In this document: in pieces, positions 6,375 to 6,531 of the stretch
How the letters are laid out: each line of letters starts with the position of its first letter
How positions within the stretch are numbered: position 1 is the stretch's first letter
DNA from: Burkholderiaceae bacterium
GTDB taxonomy: Bacteria; Pseudomonadota; Gammaproteobacteria; Burkholderiales; Burkholderiaceae_C
Length of the DNA: 6,531 nucleotides
NCBI GenBank assembly: GCA_013693755.1
Contig: CP059256.1
Location: forward strand, 546,029-552,559
Direction: 5' to 3'
Made by a program: the position numbers and the translations under genes
The notes under the pieces: generated by a model
Told to the model about the DNA's origin: nothing
Seen by the model: only the letters and a program-made list of their open reading frames with translations
Database searches by the model: none

Positions 6375-6531
6375 GGGTGCATGGGTATCAGCGCGCGCCA
6401 GGGTTGGTAGGCATCGGGCTTGCCGAGGATGGCTTTGGCCCAGGCATCGACGTCACGTTCGATCAGACGGCGCCAGTCGGCGGGGCCGGCAGCGGGTTCG
6501 TCGAGTTCGCGCCCGACAGGGCTGGCGAGCT
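6371..6531 (-). CDS. cas1: Cas1 integrase, C-terminal end only
   Basis: Only the last 52 codons and the TGA (6371-6373) are inside the window; the gene continues past the right edge. The visible end includes DWRRLIERDVDAWAKAIL and then Y-Q-P-W-R, resembling the closing helix and Y-x-P-(F/W) end of Cas1 proteins. The 4-nt ATGA overlap with a clear cas2, and its position upstream of it, strongly support the assignment. None of the Cas1 catalytic residues (Glu, His, Asp/Glu) is visible here. Whether it carries a fused reverse transcriptase, as in many type III Cas1 proteins, cannot be decided from this fragment and matters for the unusual spacer content. Confidence 0.75.
   Translation of the reverse strand, partial: LASPVGRELDEPAAGPADWRRLIERDVDAWAKAILGKPDAYQPWRALIPMHP

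Overview
This window is part of a type III CRISPR-Cas locus from a GC-rich bacterium, most likely a proteobacterium and possibly a betaproteobacterium. That guess rests on high GC at third codon positions and on the resemblance of the first gene to the NE0113 family, named after a Nitrosomonas protein. No taxon-specific marker is present. All family names come from memory of motifs, not from a search.

Layout from left to right: (1) positions 1-990, + strand, a 5'-truncated NE0113-type CARF/ring-nuclease protein; (2) 1066-2211, + strand, an intact Card1/Can2-type effector (CARF domain plus PD-(D/E)XK nuclease); (3) 2212-2652, a gene-free stretch where the two transcription directions converge, with a hairpin and possible fossil repeats; (4) 2653-5179, a large CRISPR array with two decayed 35-nt repeats followed by 35 full-length 36-nt repeats and 34 spacers of 29-36 nt; (5) 5180-5767, a gene-free stretch read as the leader; (6) 5768-6076 and 6090-6374, - strand, two different tandem cas2 genes; (7) 6371-6531, - strand, the C-terminal end of cas1, overlapping the first cas2 by 4 nt.

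Four observations agree that the array is transcribed on the - strand, from the cas2 side. The repeats decay at the low-coordinate end. On the - strand the repeat ends in ATTAAGAC after a small hairpin, like a type III crRNA 5' tag. cas1-cas2-cas2 read toward the array on the same strand. Target genes appear in sense orientation on the + strand of the spacers. The crRNAs would therefore be antisense to target mRNAs, as RNA-targeting type III effectors require.

A type III interference complex (Cas10 and partners, not in this window) would bind phage RNA using these crRNAs and make cyclic oligoadenylate. The Card1-like nuclease would respond to that signal, and the NE0113-type protein probably degrades it. 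Cas1 with one or both Cas2 proteins would add spacers at the 5179 end.

The most unusual observation is in the spacers. At least seven of 34 contain a Shine-Dalgarno sequence correctly spaced before an ATG, always on the + strand; I found none on the other strand. Most other spacers have a plausible + strand reading frame, and one ends exactly on a stop codon. The crRNA repertoire therefore seems enriched for translation-initiation regions of target mRNAs. This would fit spacer capture from RNA (for example by an RT-linked Cas1, not visible here) or strong selection for such targets.
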